This document shows, piece by piece, positions 49,511-58,363 of a DNA stretch of 64,000 nt (positions are counted from its first letter, which is position 1; each line of letters begins with the position of its first letter). The stretch lies in the NCBI GenBank assembly GCA_047601145.1, contig JASGJW010000001.1:1984001-2048000 (forward strand), written 5' to 3'. This stretch comes from UBA7672 sp047601145. Lineage in GTDB: Bacteria > Pseudomonadota > Alphaproteobacteria > Caulobacterales > Hyphomonadaceae. The notes under the pieces were generated by a model. The model was not told the DNA's origin and did no database searches. It saw only the letters and a program-made list of their open reading frames with translations. The position numbers and the translations under genes are program-made.

Positions 49511-49849
49511 TTATTTGGCGAGATATTTCTCGCGCTTCTCGCCCTTGCGCTCGAGCGATTTCAGCCATTTCGGCGTGGGGCCGCGGCCGGTGTAGATCTC
49601 GCCATTGGGGCCAACGTATTTCGGCTTGAGCTTCACGCCCTTGTCCGAACGCTGGCGGCGGCCGCCGGAGCCCTTGCCCATCAGCTCGTCGAGGCTGAAG
49701 CCTTCGGCGCTGGCGAGCGCTTTCAACTTGCTGAGCGTTTCCGCTTTCGCCTCATCCTTCTTCGACGCGATCGCTTTCTGCACGCGACCGGCAAGTTCGT
49801 TGAGATCCGACAGGGATAGATTGTCGAGATTGGGAAGACGCGAGGCCAT
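49511..49849 (-). CDS. H-NS family nucleoid-associated protein
   Basis: A 112-residue protein: N-terminal coiled-coil oligomerisation region (LSLSDLNELAGRVQKAIASKKDEAKAETLSKLK) and a C-terminal DNA-binding motif VGPNGEIYTGRGPTPKWL, close to the H-NS core (YTGRGxxPxWL). It binds AT-rich DNA and silences foreign genes. The ATG at 49849 with AAGG upstream is preferred over a GTG at 49855. Confidence 0.85.
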   Translation of the reverse strand: MASRLPNLDNLSLSDLNELAGRVQKAIASKKDEAKAETLSKLKALASAEGFSLDELMGKGSGGRRQRSDKGVKLKPKYVGPNGEIYTGRGPTPKWLKSLERKGEKREKYLAK

Positions 49850-49971
49850 GATCACCCTTCATCCGTGTGTGGATTTTGCGAATCTTTTCCCAACCTGAGC
49901 CTGCATTATACCGGCGTCGAAGAGTTGTCTAACAAGACATATTCTAATTGCGTTGAGGATTGTTTCGCGTG

Positions 49972-50811
49972 CTACACGAGACGGCGTGCATGCCAGTCCA
50001 TGTGGTCGGCGATGAACGACGCCATGAAGAAGTAGCTGTGATCGTAGCCGTGCTGCATGCGCAGGGTGAGCTTCTGTCCGGTTTCGCGGCAGGCCTGTTC
50101 GAGTAGTTCGGGCTTGAGTTGTTCGGCGAGGAACTGGTCAGCCAAGCCCTGGTCAACGAGAATGTCGTCGTAATAGCCGTGGCTTGCGCCTTCGCGCAGG
50201 AGTTCGCAGGCGTCGTGCTCGCGCCAGGTCGTGCGATCTGGGCCGAGATAGGCGGTGAACGCTTTCTGGCCCCACGGGCAGTTCAGTGGCGAGACGATCG
50301 GCGCGAAGGCGGAGACGGAGCGGAACGTGTCCGGATGGCGAAGCGCCAGCGTGAGCGCGCCATGGCCGCCCATGGAATGGCCTGAGACGCCGATCTTCAC
50401 CGGGTCGGCCGGGAAGTTGGCGCGGATGATCGGGATGAGGTCGCGGATAATGTAGGTCTCCATCTGGAAGTGCGGCTTCCAGGGAGACTGGGTGGCGTCG
50501 ACATAGAAGCCGGCGCCCTGTCCAAGATCGTAGGATGGATCGTTGGCGACGCTGTCGCCGCGCGGCGAGGTGTCCGGCGCCACGACCATCATCCCGAGGG
50601 CGGCGGCGGAGGGATAGGCGCCGGCCTTTGTCGTGAAATTGTCTTCTGTGCAGGTGAGACCGGACAACCAGAGCAGGACCGGAAAGGGGCTGGGGCCCTC
50701 TGGCGTGAAGACGCTGAACGTCATCGGCGTGTTCGTTGCGCCGCTATGGTGGCGGCAGTAGCGCAGCTCGCCGCCGCAGACGCGATGGGTTTTCACGGTT
50801 TCGATGGACAT
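49972..50811 (-). CDS. fghA: S-formylglutathione hydrolase
   Basis: A 279-residue esterase-D type alpha/beta-hydrolase: WLSGLTCTEDNFTTKAG near the N-terminus, GHSMGGHGA (nucleophile Ser146) and the end QHGYDHSYFFMASFI with the catalytic histidine. It hydrolyses S-formylglutathione to formate and glutathione, the second step of formaldehyde detoxification. The frmA gene for the first step lies 3.7 kb away on the same strand. The start MSIETVKTHR is the usual one. Confidence 0.93.
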   Translation of the reverse strand: MSIETVKTHRVCGGELRYCRHHSGATNTPMTFSVFTPEGPSPFPVLLWLSGLTCTEDNFTTKAGAYPSAAALGMMVVAPDTSPRGDSVANDPSYDLGQGAGFYVDATQSPWKPHFQMETYIIRDLIPIIRANFPADPVKIGVSGHSMGGHGALTLALRHPDTFRSVSAFAPIVSPLNCPWGQKAFTAYLGPDRTTWREHDACELLREGASHGYYDDILVDQGLADQFLAEQLKPELLEQACRETGQKLTLRMQHGYDHSYFFMASFIADHMDWHARRLV

Positions 50812-50942
50812 GGGGCACGCTAGAACAGGATGCGCGTTCGCGAAAGCGCTCCGGCGCGAAACGGGTCGCGAAAAGATCAAGTAACAAATCTTGACGTCTG
50901 TTACCATGAGGCCCAGTTCCTGTCCAGCACAGGAGAACAGCC

Positions 50943-51938
50943 ATGCTTTCACGCAAACTCGGCCGCACAGGCCCAACGGTTTCGGCCATCGGCCTTGGCG
51001 CGATGGGGATGTCCACGGACTGGTACGGTCATGCAGACGAGGCCGAAGGGCTTGCGACCATCGATGCCGCGCTCGAGGCCGGCGTGACGCTGATCGATAC
51101 GGGCGATTTTTATGGCATGGGCCATAACGAGATGCTGATCGGGCAGGCGTTGAAGCAGGGCTCGAAGCGGGACAAGGCCGTTCTTTCCGTGAAGTTCGGC
51201 GGACAGCGCGGGCCGGATGGGCATTGGCTTGGCTATGCGACTGACAGGAACGCGACGCGGACGGCGCTGGCCTACACGCTGAAGCGGCTGCGCGTAGACT
51301 ACATCGATATCTATCGCCCCGCGCGCGTGTCTCCGCTGGTGCCGATCGAAGATACGGTCGGCGCCATCGCTGAACTCGTGAAGGAAGGCTATGTGCGCCA
51401 CATCGGCCTCAGCGAGGCAGGCGCCGACACGATCCGCAAGGCGCACGCGGTTCATCCGATCGTCGACCTTCAGATCGAGTACGCGATCATGACACGCGGC
51501 GTGGAGAACAAGATCCTGCCTGTGCTACGCGAGCTGGGGATCGGGATGACGGCTTACGGCGTGCTCTCGCGCGGGCTGATCAGTGACAGCGCACTGGCAG
51601 GCGGATCGCGCAGCGGCTTCCGCGCCATGGCGCCGCGCTTTCAGGGCGAGAACCTCGAGCAGAACCTGAAGCTGGTAAGCGCGCTGAAGGCGATTGCGGA
51701 CGAGAAGGGCTGCACGGTGGCGCAGCTGGCGATCGCCTGGGTCTATGCTCAGGGCGAGGACATCGTGCCACTGATCGGCGCGCGCAAGCCCGCGCGGCTG
51801 GCGGAGGCGCTTGGCGCGCTGGATGTTACGCTGACGCCGGCCGACATGGCGCGGATCGAGGCTGCAGCGCCGACGAGCGCTGTGGCCGGTACACGCTATC
51901 CGGCGGCGCTCATCCCGTCACTGGACAGTGAGAGGTAG
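50943..51938 (+). CDS. Aldo/keto reductase
   Basis: A 331-residue TIM-barrel AKR: KLGRTGPTVSAIGLGAMGMS at the N-terminus, catalytic Asp and Tyr in DTGDFYGMGHNE, Lys in VLSVKFGG, and the NADPH region IPL-like IVPLIGARKPARLAEALGAL. In place of the usual QLH motif with the catalytic His this branch has YRPARVS, as in related YakC/Tas-type AKRs. The substrate is unknown. It precedes a TetR gene by 34 bases; the two may be co-regulated. Confidence 0.88.
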   Translation: MLSRKLGRTGPTVSAIGLGAMGMSTDWYGHADEAEGLATIDAALEAGVTLIDTGDFYGMGHNEMLIGQALKQGSKRDKAVLSVKFGGQRGPDGHWLGYATDRNATRTALAYTLKRLRVDYIDIYRPARVSPLVPIEDTVGAIAELVKEGYVRHIGLSEAGADTIRKAHAVHPIVDLQIEYAIMTRGVENKILPVLRELGIGMTAYGVLSRGLISDSALAGGSRSGFRAMAPRFQGENLEQNLKLVSALKAIADEKGCTVAQLAIAWVYAQGEDIVPLIGARKPARLAEALGALDVTLTPADMARIEAAAPTSAVAGTRYPAALIPSLDSER

Positions 51939-51972
51939 ACTGGGAACGCTGAATGGGTGATCTAGCCGGTAG

Positions 51973-52557
51973 ATGAGTGAATCAATCCGCGACCGCATTC
52001 TCGACGCGACTGTCGAGCTGCTGCGACGCCACGGCCCGGGCAAGACCGGCGTCGTGGACGTCGCGCGGGCTTTGGATATGAGCCATTCAAACGTATACAA
52101 GCACTTCGCGTCCAAGAGCGCTCTGTTCGATGCGGTGGCGGAGCGGTGGCTCGCGCATGTGATGGCGCCGCTGACGAAGATCACGGCGGACAAGAAGACG
52201 CCGGCGCCGAAACGGTTGAAGGCCTGGATACGGCAACTGGCCGAGACCAAGCGGCGCAAGGTGCTGGACGATCCGGAGATGTTCACGGTCTACACCGGTA
52301 TCACGGCCGAAGCGCATGACGTAGTGGCGCGGCACCTGACGCACCTGCACGACGAGGTCAGCGAGATCCTGCGCGATGGCGCGAAGGCGGGGGACTGGCC
52401 GCTGAAGTCGACGGATGCGGCGGCGCGGACGATGCTCAACGGAACGGCGCGATTTCACCACCCGGCGATGGTGCAGCTCGATGGCGGCAAGAGCGACCTG
52501 AAGGAGCTCGACACGCTGGTCGACCTGCTGATCGACGGACTGCAGGCGCGCGGCTAG
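51973..52557 (+). CDS. TetR family transcriptional regulator
   Basis: A 194-residue TetR: HTH in RDRILDATVELLRRHG ... VVDVARALDMSHSNVYKHFASKSALFDAV, then a helical ligand-binding domain. SHSNVYKHFASK is the recognition helix. It probably represses the upstream aldo/keto reductase gene and itself, although no operator was recognised in the 34-base gap. Its stop overlaps the convergent gene by 4 bases. Confidence 0.88.
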   Translation: MSESIRDRILDATVELLRRHGPGKTGVVDVARALDMSHSNVYKHFASKSALFDAVAERWLAHVMAPLTKITADKKTPAPKRLKAWIRQLAETKRRKVLDDPEMFTVYTGITAEAHDVVARHLTHLHDEVSEILRDGAKAGDWPLKSTDAAARTMLNGTARFHHPAMVQLDGGKSDLKELDTLVDLLIDGLQARG

Positions 52558-52991
52558 CCGAAATTGCGTTCGCCGTCGGTGTTGCGGTGGACGACTTCCC
52601 AGCGGCCCCGGGGGGAGATCATCCAGACGGCGCCTTCGCGGCCGCTGGCCTCGAACAGGCCAACGCCGTGCAGCTGCGCTGCGCGCTTGGCGCGGTGAAG
52701 GGCGGGGCCGGAGGATTCCCAGTCGAAGCTGGCCTGCACCGCGCCTTGGGCGAAACGGTAGCTGGCGTTCTTCGCGGCCTGGGAGCTGTCTTCGTCATGG
52801 CGATGCGGATCGCCCGCGCCAGGGAAGCCGACCGCCATCTCGCGTTGCCAGGCCTGCAGGGCCGGCGTGGTGCGCGACGCGTCGCCGCCGGGACCATCGA
52901 CGTGCCGGAACGTGCGGCTGATCCAGTCGATGAAGTCGTAGCGGTCGCGCGGCGCCGCGAAGAGATCGAATACGTAGATGTCGAAGGCCAC
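52554..52991 (-). CDS. Hypothetical protein, one of two adjacent paralogs
   Basis: A ~145-residue protein, not recognised. It aligns with the neighbouring gene at 53123-53551: both start (V/S)-x-(F/Y)-D-(I/L)-(Y/L)-V-F, have (D/E)-F-I-(D/A)-W-(I/F)-S, a YRF motif and a C-terminal GR(W/F)xVxHR. The family looks like a small cytosolic domain of mixed alpha/beta structure. A GTG at 52991 aligns with the neighbour's start; an ATG-like start at 53030 would add 13 residues. Confidence 0.55.
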   Translation of the reverse strand: MAFDIYVFDLFAAPRDRYDFIDWISRTFRHVDGPGGDASRTTPALQAWQREMAVGFPGAGDPHRHDEDSSQAAKNASYRFAQGAVQASFDWESSGPALHRAKRAAQLHGVGLFEASGREGAVWMISPRGRWEVVHRNTDGERNFG

Positions 52992-53122
52992 GGGCGGGGA
53001 TCCGGTGCTGTGAGCCCTAACAAAAAGCACGCCCGAGTTAAGGCTTCGATACGGGGGCTGCTCAATTCAGGCGCATCGGCTTCAGGCCTTGCGCGCGATC
53101 ACGCCGCAGATCACGCCGCAGA

Positions 53123-53551
53123 TCAGGCCGGGACGCTTTCGCCGCGATGGGCCACGACGAAGCGGCCGTTCACCCATGTGTAACAGGTTGCGTTGTCGGC
53201 GCTGGCGTCGAAGAAGCCGAGATTGTAGATGCGCGCGAGCTTCATCCCGAGATGATAGGCCTTGCGCGACACCTGCCATTCGAAACGCGCGAAGATGGCG
53301 TTGGGCGAGAAGCGATAGTCTGCGTTGATCTGGTCTTCGCGCATTTCCGCGCGATTGGCGCTGGCAGTGCCGATGTGCGGGAAGGCGCGTGTCATGCCTT
53401 CATACCAGTTGCGCAGGGCAGGCGAGGTCTGGGTGGGATCGGGCAGGAGATGACCATCACGCAGCCGGATCACCTGCGAGAACCAGGCGATGAACGCGAT
53501 GCGATCGTCCGGCGCAGCGGCCGGCTCGAAGACGAGAAGGTCGTAGCTCAC
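53123..53551 (-). CDS. Hypothetical protein, paralog of the 52554 gene
   Basis: A 142-residue protein beginning MSYDLLVFEPAAAPDDRIAFIAWFSQ, with NADYRFSPNAIFARFEWQ and a C-terminal VNGRFVVAHRGE. It resembles the preceding gene throughout, so a tandem duplication with considerable divergence is likely. No catalytic motif is evident. The two genes are 131 bases apart on the same strand. Confidence 0.58.
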   Translation of the reverse strand: MSYDLLVFEPAAAPDDRIAFIAWFSQVIRLRDGHLLPDPTQTSPALRNWYEGMTRAFPHIGTASANRAEMREDQINADYRFSPNAIFARFEWQVSRKAYHLGMKLARIYNLGFFDASADNATCYTWVNGRFVVAHRGESVPA

Positions 53552-53654
53552 TGTCCGTTTCCCCGGAGGGCTCTGCGCACACGTTATGCCGGATTTTCGT
53601 TAATGTGCGCCTAGGGAGGATGGTCAGATTTGAACGATCCGGAGGAGAAGCGCG

Positions 53655-54044
53655 TCAGGTCTCAGCTGGATAATTGAAGAAGAGCTGGTTCCCGTCCGGA
53701 TCGGTGACGACGAACAGCCTGTAGCCCCACTCGCCATCGGTCACAGGCGCGCCGAGGGCTTCAAGGTCGGCGCGGGCGGCGTTCATGGTTTCGAGACTGC
53801 CATCGCCCGGATTGACGAACAGTAGCCCCTTGCCTCGTTTTTCCGGCCATTGGTTCGAGAAGATGATCGCCGTGCCGTTGCGCTCGACCTGCGCAACGAA
53901 GAGTTGGCCGTCTTCCGCGAAGCGCCAGGCTTCGGTGAAGCCGAGCTTGTCGCGATAGAAGTCGAGGGACGCCTGAACGTCGGCGACATGGAGGACCGGA
54001 CGGGCGTACCAGTCTGGCGCCTTGTCCTGGCCTGGGCCGGTCAC
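53655..54044 (-). CDS. VOC / bleomycin-resistance-like protein
   Basis: A 129-residue vicinal-oxygen-chelate domain with WYARPVLHVADVQASLDFYRDKLGF at the N-terminus and GYRLFVVTDPDGNQLFFNYP at the end, the two paired betaalphabetabetabeta modules and metal-site histidine/glutamate positions partly retained. Members are dioxygenases, glyoxalases or binding proteins. The GTG start overlaps the stop of the upstream gene (GTGA), so it is the last gene of frmA-54041-53655. Confidence 0.82.
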   Translation of the reverse strand: MTGPGQDKAPDWYARPVLHVADVQASLDFYRDKLGFTEAWRFAEDGQLFVAQVERNGTAIIFSNQWPEKRGKGLLFVNPGDGSLETMNAARADLEALGAPVTDGEWGYRLFVVTDPDGNQLFFNYPAET

Positions 54045-54469
54045 TGTGGCAAATTCTGCAACAGCGACTGCGCGCGATTGAGTGCGGACTGGATGTCTGT
54101 CTCCTCATCCTGCGTCAGGGCGCCCCTCACAAAACGTATCTCGAGCCTGCCGTCGACTATTTCGACAGACATGATCCTGTCGCCGCTTCGAACAAAAAGC
54201 GGTACACCAAGGTCGATGAGGACCCTGTAGTCGTTATCGCCAATCGCCAGCTTCGGACGCTCGCACGAAAGAGCGACAATTGCGGCATAGCCGTCAGGCA
54301 ACCGCAGCGGCGTTGGTGCGCCGCTGACCACGTAGCCGCTTACCGCCTCTGTTCGCAACTTGCCGTCGACCCTCACCATGACGGAGCACGTCTCGGCAGG
54401 CTGTGCCATGGCCGTCGAGTAAGCCCCTGAAGCCGCGAGCACGCCTGCTACAATGAGCTTGCGCAGCAT
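54041..54469 (-). CDS. Hypothetical secreted protein in the frmA operon
   Basis: A 142-residue protein with a signal peptide (MLRKLIVAGVLAASGAYSTAMAQ). The mature part is beta-rich with two cysteines (TCSVMV; LSCERP) and ends in a helix (EETDIQSALNRAQSLLQNL). Not recognised. It is coupled at both ends: its ATG overlaps the frmA stop (ATGA) and its stop overlaps the VOC gene start. Why a periplasmic protein is coupled to formaldehyde oxidation is unclear. Confidence 0.6.
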   Translation of the reverse strand: MLRKLIVAGVLAASGAYSTAMAQPAETCSVMVRVDGKLRTEAVSGYVVSGAPTPLRLPDGYAAIVALSCERPKLAIGDNDYRVLIDLGVPLFVRSGDRIMSVEIVDGRLEIRFVRGALTQDEETDIQSALNRAQSLLQNLPQ

Positions 54470-55578
54470 CAGAAAACCACCACGCTCCGGATGCTTTCGC
54501 CTGCGTGCATCAGGTCGAAGCCCTTGTTGATGTCTTCGAGCTTGAGGACGTGGGTGATCATCGGGTCGATCTCGATCGTACCGTCCATGTACCAGTCGAC
54601 GATCTTGGGAACATCGGTGCGGCCGCGGGCGCCGCCGAAGGCAGAGCCTTTCCAGACGCGGCCAGTGACAAGCTGGAAGGGGCGGGTGGCGATCTCCTTA
54701 CCGGCTTCGGCAACACCGATGATGATCGACGTGCCCCAGCCACGATGGCAGGCCTCGAGCGCCTGGCGCATGACCTTCGTGTTGCCCGTGCAATCGAACG
54801 TGTAGTCGGCGCCGCCGTCGGTGAGGGCGACGAGGTGCTGGACGAGGTCGGTAGTGACGTTGTTCGGGTTGACGAAGTCGGTCATGCCGAAGCGCTCGCC
54901 CCATTCGCGCTTGGACGGGTTGATGTCGACGCCGATGATCTTGTTGGCGCCGACCATCTTGAGGCCCTGGATCACGTTGAGGCCGATGCCGCCGAGACCG
55001 AAGACGATGCAGTTGGCGCCGGGTTCGACTTTCGCAGTTTTGACAACCGCCCCTACGCCCGTGGTGACGCCGCAGCCGATGTAGCAGGCTTTATCGAACG
55101 GCGCGTCCTCGCGGATTTTTGCAACCGCAATCTCGGGGAGGACGGTGAAGTTCGAGAAGGTCGAGCAGCCCATATAGTGATAGATTGTCTGGCCTTTGTA
55201 AGAGAAGCGGCTGGTGCCGTCAGGCATCAGGCCCTTGCCCTGCGTCGCTCGGATGGCGGTGCAGAGATTGGTCTTCTGCGAGAGGCAGCTTTTGCACTGG
55301 CGGCATTCAGGTGTGTAGAGCGGGATGACATGGTCGCCCGGTTTCACGGATGTGACGCCGGCGCCGACTTCGCGCACGATGCCCGCACCCTCATGGCCCA
55401 GGATCGACGGGAAGAGGCCTTCAGAGTCGAAGCCATCGAGCGTGTAGGCGTCGGTATGACAGATGCCGGTAGCCATGATCTCGACCAGCACTTCGCCGGC
55501 CTTCGGGCCTTCAAGATCGAGTTCCACGATCTCCAAAGGCTTCTTGGCTTCGAACGCGACAGCGGCGCGGGTTTTCAT
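54469..55578 (-). CDS. frmA: S-(hydroxymethyl)glutathione dehydrogenase / class III alcohol dehydrogenase
   Basis: A 369-residue zinc ADH of class III. GICHTDAYTLDGFD holds the first catalytic zinc ligand, GHEGAGIVREVG the second, PECRQCKSCLSQKTNLC the structural zinc cysteines, and GLGGIGLNVIQG the NAD loop. It oxidises S-hydroxymethylglutathione to S-formylglutathione in formaldehyde detoxification. The start MKTRAAVAFEAKKPL is the family's usual one; the frame is open much further without homology. First gene of a coupled three-gene set. Confidence 0.96.
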   Translation of the reverse strand: MKTRAAVAFEAKKPLEIVELDLEGPKAGEVLVEIMATGICHTDAYTLDGFDSEGLFPSILGHEGAGIVREVGAGVTSVKPGDHVIPLYTPECRQCKSCLSQKTNLCTAIRATQGKGLMPDGTSRFSYKGQTIYHYMGCSTFSNFTVLPEIAVAKIREDAPFDKACYIGCGVTTGVGAVVKTAKVEPGANCIVFGLGGIGLNVIQGLKMVGANKIIGVDINPSKREWGERFGMTDFVNPNNVTTDLVQHLVALTDGGADYTFDCTGNTKVMRQALEACHRGWGTSIIIGVAEAGKEIATRPFQLVTGRVWKGSAFGGARGRTDVPKIVDWYMDGTIEIDPMITHVLKLEDINKGFDLMHAGESIRSVVVF

Positions 55579-55932
55579 GGAAAGACCTCCAGCTTGGCGG
55601 GGAGATGAGCGTGGGGGCGTAATGGGGTCAAGCGGCGGGCGGGCGCCAATAACCTGTTTGACGCTCGGGATTAACCGCCGCCACGGGTGTTTGGCCGAGC
55701 AGCGTTCGGCCGGGAACGAGGCCCGGGTGCTCACATCGACAGCGCCGTTCTCGAATAGTGACAGCGAGGAGACAGAGGGGTCCCTTGCGGTGCGATTCCC
55801 GCAGCAGGGTGCTGGATGGTTAAAGCGTCCCAAGGTATGACGCTTGCATCGAAGTGTAATCGCAATAACACCCGCCACCGGCTGGCCGTTCTTCGGATGC
55901 CGAACTGAGCGGGCGGCTGGGGGCTTGCCCAC
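55579..55932. other. Intergenic region between divergent genes
   Basis: A 354-base stretch between frmA (minus) and the membrane-protein gene (plus). It must hold both promoters. An antisense-free look at all frames gives no supported gene. It contains AT-richer islands near 55820-55875 that could be promoter elements for the plus-strand gene; I see no clear terminator, riboswitch or repeat. Confidence 0.4.
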
Positions 55933-57171
55933 ATGACGATGAGCACGACTGGAACAGGATCAGTTGGATCCGGGCGCGTTCGCTGGTCATGGCTATGGAG
56001 CACTCGACAGGACTTCGTTTTCAACCTCCTGCCATTCTGGCTCGGCTATGTGCTCCTTGCTGCGCTGTTCCTGACGCGCAACAGCGGGACGGGCGTTGAC
56101 CCGCACTGGATGGCATCGCTCGGCGGCCGCAGCTTCGACATCATGGTGATTGCGGCGATGCTCTACGGGCCGTTGATCGATGGCCCGCACCTCTGGGCGA
56201 CGATCGCGCGCACCTACACGGACACCAAGGAATGGGCTGCCCGACGCACCCTCTTCCTCACCTCGTTGCTGGCGTTCATCGTCGGTCCGGTGGTGATCCT
56301 GATCCCCTATCTGATCAACATGGTGGTTCCGCTTCCGCGGCCGGTGCTCGACTGGGGATGGATCGCCTGGACGCTTGGCTTCAGCCTGTGCGTCATACAC
56401 CACATCAACCAGCAGCACTGGGGCTTCGTCAGTCTCTACAAGCGCAAGAACGGGGAGAGCGACCCGCGCGAGCGCCGCATCGACCAGGCCTATTTCCTGA
56501 CGGCGCTCTGGTCACCCTATGTTGCGATGATGACCGCACCGTGGAGTGATCCCCAGCATGCCGGCACGGGCGTCTCGCTCGCGAGCACATTCGTTTTCAA
56601 CACCTGTCACGTCGTGTTCCTGGCTGCGACCGCTGCCTACCTGTTCCATCAGGTCCAGCTCTGGCGCAGGGGCGACACCCTCAACGGGCCCAAGCTTCTC
56701 TACATCGCGACCATCGTGCCGCTCTATTATCTCACCTTCTCGCTTGATCCGCGTCTTGCGGCGTTCTGGGTGTTCATCACCGGCACCGGCCACTGCGCGC
56801 AGTATCACGGCGTCGTCTGGGCGTATGGCGAGAAACGCTATGCCTCCGCAGAAACAGACAAGCGCTCCCTGCCGCAGATGATCTTCAGCAATGCCTGGGT
56901 CTACATCGTGCTCGGCGTCGTCTTCGCCCTTGTGACGCTCCAGGGCCCCGGCGCTTATAAGGTCGAGCACGTTGTCGGAGCCTGGCTCGAGAATTCCGTG
57001 TTTGCGAGCGTGTTCTCGTTCCTCGATCCGCAGAAGGGCAACTGGCTCGGCGTCCAGCTCATCGCAGCGATGATTTCAGGCGTTCGCCTTCACCACTTCT
57101 ACGTCGACTCGAAGATCTGGAAAGTGTCGAAGAACAAGACGCTGGCGAAAGATCTCAACGTAGCCGCCTGA
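55933..57171 (+). CDS. Polytopic membrane protein with conserved histidine motifs
   Basis: A 412-residue protein with about eight to ten membrane helices. Histidine-containing motifs lie at helix ends: GPHLWATIARTY, HHINQQHWGFVSLY, GTGHCAQYHGVVWAYG and RLHHFYVDSKIWKV. Clusters of this type are typical of integral-membrane di-iron enzymes (desaturase, Brp/Blh carotene-dioxygenase-like), so an iron oxygenase role is possible, but I do not recognise a named family with confidence. No carotenoid or lipid genes adjoin it. The first of two in-frame ATGs is used. Confidence 0.62.
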   Translation: MTMSTTGTGSVGSGRVRWSWLWSTRQDFVFNLLPFWLGYVLLAALFLTRNSGTGVDPHWMASLGGRSFDIMVIAAMLYGPLIDGPHLWATIARTYTDTKEWAARRTLFLTSLLAFIVGPVVILIPYLINMVVPLPRPVLDWGWIAWTLGFSLCVIHHINQQHWGFVSLYKRKNGESDPRERRIDQAYFLTALWSPYVAMMTAPWSDPQHAGTGVSLASTFVFNTCHVVFLAATAAYLFHQVQLWRRGDTLNGPKLLYIATIVPLYYLTFSLDPRLAAFWVFITGTGHCAQYHGVVWAYGEKRYASAETDKRSLPQMIFSNAWVYIVLGVVFALVTLQGPGAYKVEHVVGAWLENSVFASVFSFLDPQKGNWLGVQLIAAMISGVRLHHFYVDSKIWKVSKNKTLAKDLNVAA

Positions 57172-57232
57172 TGGCGAACACGCTGGCTGGCCGCGCTGCG
57201 GTTTCAGCGCGGGGTCGATGCGCGCCTCGCCG

Positions 57233-57770
57233 CTATTTGTCCTTGAGGGCGTAGAAGCCGGCGAGGTCGAGGCGGACGGTGACGTCTTTCGCGCTGTCGT
57301 TCTTGAGATACCAGCCGTGGATGCCGTCCCAGGGAGCGGTGAAGACACCGCTTTGGGCGGCGCCGCCGGTCTTCGAGTAGAACATGAGATCGCCGACCCC
57401 GCTCGCGTCCTTCTCGGTGTGGCCGTGGAATTCAACTTCCATCAGGCCCGCGTGTTCGAGATCGCCATAGGTGATGGTGTAGACGACGCCCTGACCCTTC
57501 TTCATGTCGAGCTTGTATTCGAGATCCTCGCCGGCCTTGACCGGGATGTGGACGACGTCGGTGCGCCATTTCTGGTCGCCCTGCAGTGAGATGACGCCAT
57601 CGCGCAGCGGATATTCGCGCCAGCCATTGACGGGCTGGGGAACGGCGTGGGGTTCCTGCGCGGCGACGGCCTGCAGCGGCGCTTCGGGCGCCGGGGCGGT
57701 TGCAGTCTGCTGTGGAGAGCAGGCGGCGACGGCCAGTGCGGCCAGCGCCGTGGCGGTGATACGAGTTCAT
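57233..57770 (-). pseudogene. Lipoprotein gene with a frame change at its start codon
   Basis: The ATG at 57770 has AAGGGG upstream at ideal spacing but its own frame is meaningless. One base on, another frame gives TRITATALAALAVAACSPQQ, a perfect lipoprotein signal, running into QPVNGWREYPLRDG and a C-terminal beta domain (MEVEFHGHTEK, APWDGIHGWYLKN, VTVRLDLAGFYALK) that ends at 57233. That frame has a stop immediately before ACT CGT and no start codon. An extra A after the ATG explains it; without it the protein is 178 residues (MTRITATAL...). The C-terminal domain resembles that of small alphaproteobacterial transmembrane anchor proteins. Confidence 0.66.
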
Positions 57771-57838
57771 GTGGTCCCCTTCGTGATGCCCTGAGCATAC
57801 ATGCCAAGCGCGGTGTTGGCTGAGCGATAACGCAGATG

Positions 57839-58150
57839 TCAGCCGCCGTCTTCCTGCAGGAAGCAGGCTTCGTAGGGGCCGCCGGGCATGCCGGTGAGGC
57901 GGTTGGCTTCATCTATCGGTGTCAGGCGCGGGCCGTTGCGGACGAGGTCGCCATCGGCGGTGGTGAGATCGCGCGTCTGGCCGCCAGCGGTGACTTCGAC
58001 TTCGCCGCTGATGATCTGGCGGACCTGGAAGGTCTTGTTGTCTTCGCATTTGTAGGTGTGGAGCGGGGACCCGTGCCGGGCGCGGAGCTCTTCGTTCGAG
58101 ACGCAGGCGGGAAGAGCGAGAAAAACAACGAGCAGAACGCTGGAACGCAT
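57839..58150 (-). CDS. Small lipoprotein, possibly lysozyme-inhibitor-like
   Basis: A 103-residue lipoprotein. The signal ends LVVFLALPAC; the mature part has YKCEDNKTFQVRQIISGEVEVTAGG, which resembles the YxCxxGxxFxV core of MliC-type inhibitors of C-type lysozyme, and a late Cys (YEACFLQ) that could pair with the first. The resemblance is weak because the domain is short. It follows the frameshifted lipoprotein gene on the same strand. Confidence 0.55.
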   Translation of the reverse strand: MRSSVLLVVFLALPACVSNEELRARHGSPLHTYKCEDNKTFQVRQIISGEVEVTAGGQTRDLTTADGDLVRNGPRLTPIDEANRLTGMPGGPYEACFLQEDGG

Positions 58151-58363
58151 GTCTTACTCCGAGTGTGGGCACTGTTTCAGGGGACGATGTTCACGGGCGG
58201 CACACAAGTTCGACGCGCAGTTAGGGCTGGATGATACGCAGCGGTCTCTTCCCTGAGGTCACACGAGGAGTTGACGGCGGGACCTTGTCGCCAGCGTCAA
58301 GGTGATGTGAGTAGATGTCCAGGGAACGGATGCTCAGGTTTGATTTTTCAGGGGAGGGTTCTC

